Below, in pieces: positions 63,229 through 64,000 of a stretch of DNA of 64,000 nucleotides. Origin of the DNA: CAZKYP01 sp964556885 (GTDB lineage Bacteria > Planctomycetota > Phycisphaerae > Sedimentisphaerales > Anaerobacaceae); NCBI GenBank assembly GCA_964556885.1, contig CAZKYP010000001.1:1-64000 (forward strand), read 5' to 3'. Each line of letters begins with the position of its first letter. Positions within the stretch are counted from its first letter, which is position 1. Under the pieces are notes generated by a model. It was not told where the DNA came from. It saw nothing but the letters and a program-made list of their open reading frames with translations, and searched no databases. The position numbers and the translations under genes are program-made.

Positions 63229-63612
63229 TCATTTTCGGCCTTCCGTTTTTGATTTTGCATCGGTAGTTTGAATTGTTGTGTTCACTTCTATGCCAAGTGT
63301 CTTTTCAATTCTTGCGGTTTTAGCGGCCAGTTCCGTCAATTTGGCATCGATTGAATCAAGCTTCGTGATAATTGTTTCGAGGTCCGAGCCCATTCCCGTC
63401 AAATTCCGTTCGGTTAGGTCCATATATCTGTCCATCAGACGCTCGTAAGCGTCAACGACGCGGTCAATATCGGTTTTATACTCAGGTATGGTCAGATTGG
63501 GCTGGACTTCGTAAGTCCTCTGGCTGCTTTGGATTGAACCTGAAAAACAAATTATCGATATACAGCATATCAGTATTATCACGATGGTCGGTAAATACTT
63601 TTTCATTTTCAT
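63229..63612 (-). CDS. Exported small coiled-coil protein with a sigma-28 promoter
   Basis: A 127-residue protein: basic start, hydrophobic signal or anchor (about residues 6-27), then a polar heptad region (IITKLDSIDAKLTELAAKTARIEKTLG). The ATG has GGAG 8 bases upstream. A perfect GCCGATAA -10 element lies upstream, so it appears to be a late flagellar/motility gene. No known family; perhaps a motility-related envelope protein. Confidence 0.65.
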   Translation of the reverse strand: MKMKKYLPTIVIILICCISIICFSGSIQSSQRTYEVQPNLTIPEYKTDIDRVVDAYERLMDRYMDLTERNLTGMGSDLETIITKLDSIDAKLTELAAKTARIEKTLGIEVNTTIQTTDAKSKTEGRK

Positions 63613-63649
63613 GGTAATATCTCCAATATATTTACATTGTGCAATTTGT

Positions 63650-63676
63650 TTATCGGCATAAAGGACGTTTGAAATA
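63650..63676 (-). promoter_or_regulatory. Sigma-28 promoter of the exported coiled-coil gene
   Basis: Minus strand -10 GCCGATAA (63657-63650) is a perfect match; the -35 position 15 bases upstream reads TATT (63676-63673), half matching TAAA. Predicted start near 63640, 28 bases before the ATG. Confidence 0.6.
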
Positions 63677-63687
63677 AGGTAACGACG

Positions 63688-64000
63688 CTAAAAATCCAGG
63701 CTATTAATGACTTCCATCAGCGAAAGCTCCACGTAACAAACAGATGTATCCGCCGCCCCATAATAGATTCTGAGCTTGTCGCCTTCAGGCAGCAGGCCGC
63801 AGCTAAAGACCACATTTCCGAAAAAGCCGTTACATTCGTAGTCGGCTTCCGGAGTAAAAATCGGTTCTTTTGACCTGCCTAAAATAATATATGGTTTTTT
63901 GGCTTCGAACAAGGCGGCGCCGAGGTAATAGCGGTTATTATGGTCCGCACCGTGATAGATTTCCAGCCATCCCATCTCAACTTTGAAGGGTACTGCTCCG
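63688..64000 (-). CDS. GH130-family glycoside phosphorylase, C-terminal part (5' truncated by window edge)
   Basis: The frame is open beyond the window on the minus strand. Visible C-terminus carries GWLEIYHGAD, YLGAALFEAKKPYIILGRSKEPIFTP and GDKLRIYYGAADTSVCYVEL, the GH130 (mannosyl-glucose or mannooligosaccharide phosphorylase) pattern. Unrelated to flagella. It probably begins another metabolic region outside the window. Confidence 0.85.
   Translation of the reverse strand, partial: GAVPFKVEMGWLEIYHGADHNNRYYLGAALFEAKKPYIILGRSKEPIFTPEADYECNGFFGNVVFSCGLLPEGDKLRIYYGAADTSVCYVELSLMEVINSLDF

Noticed and set aside
1..64000. CRISPR arrays, tRNA/rRNA genes, insertion sequences, prophage
   Set aside because: No direct-repeat array, no cloverleaf or rRNA-like sequence and no transposase or integrase frame was found by reading both strands.

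Overview
The window is almost entirely a flagellar chromosome segment of a Gram-negative bacterium: P- and L-ring genes (flgI, flgH), an RpoN (sigma-54)/FliA (sigma-28) hierarchy and lipoproteins are all present. Many TPR-glycosyltransferase fusions, an MJ0042-type zinc ribbon protein, a GH130 phosphorylase and moderate GC suggest Planctomycetota, perhaps Phycisphaerae-like. That taxonomic placement is inference; no rRNA gene is present.

Layout. (1) 1-5912, + strand: the end of motA, two tandem motB-like genes, then a sigma-54-promoted export-gate operon fliO-fliP-fliQ-fliR-flhB. (2) 5927-7966, - strand: fliD with its own sigma-28 promoter. (3) 8061-35390, - strand: a 27-kb glycosylation island inserted between fliD and flgL. 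A sigma-54 promoter at 35375-35390 drives glycosyltransferases, TPR proteins, methyltransferases, a split transketolase, an SDR, three radical SAM enzymes and an RmlC-like epimerase. A second sigma-54 promoter at 18999-19014 drives hddA-hddC (heptose kinase and heptose-1-phosphate guanylyltransferase) and a 3047-residue protein with six GT2-like domains, a GT9 (heptosyltransferase-type) domain, two methyltransferase domains and TPR blocks. (4) 35513-47506, - strand: rod/hook/ring operon flgD-flgE-pilZ-flgF-flgG-flgA-flgH-flgI-flgJ-flgN-flgK-flgL behind a consensus sigma-54 promoter. (5) 48070-60669, + strand: an NtrC-type regulator, then a sigma-54-promoted run of two TPR proteins, a second NtrC-type regulator, fliL, fliM, fliN, flhA, a small membrane protein, fliA and small genes. 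(6) 60725-64000: two lipoproteins, flgM with a probable sigma-28 promoter, small genes, and the end of a GH130 gene.

How it fits together. The two NtrC-like activators probably switch on the sigma-54 promoters for the export gate, hook-basal body and glycosylation island. FliA, held by FlgM, would then switch on fliD and late genes. The glycosylation island uses the same sigma-54 promoter type as the flagellar operons and is flanked by filament-cap and hook-filament-junction genes, so it probably decorates flagellin or the filament in the cytoplasm. Heptose is the best-supported donor sugar. Flagellin itself, fliF/G/H/I, flgB/C, flhF/flhG and chemotaxis genes are not in this window. No tRNA, rRNA, CRISPR array or insertion sequence was seen.
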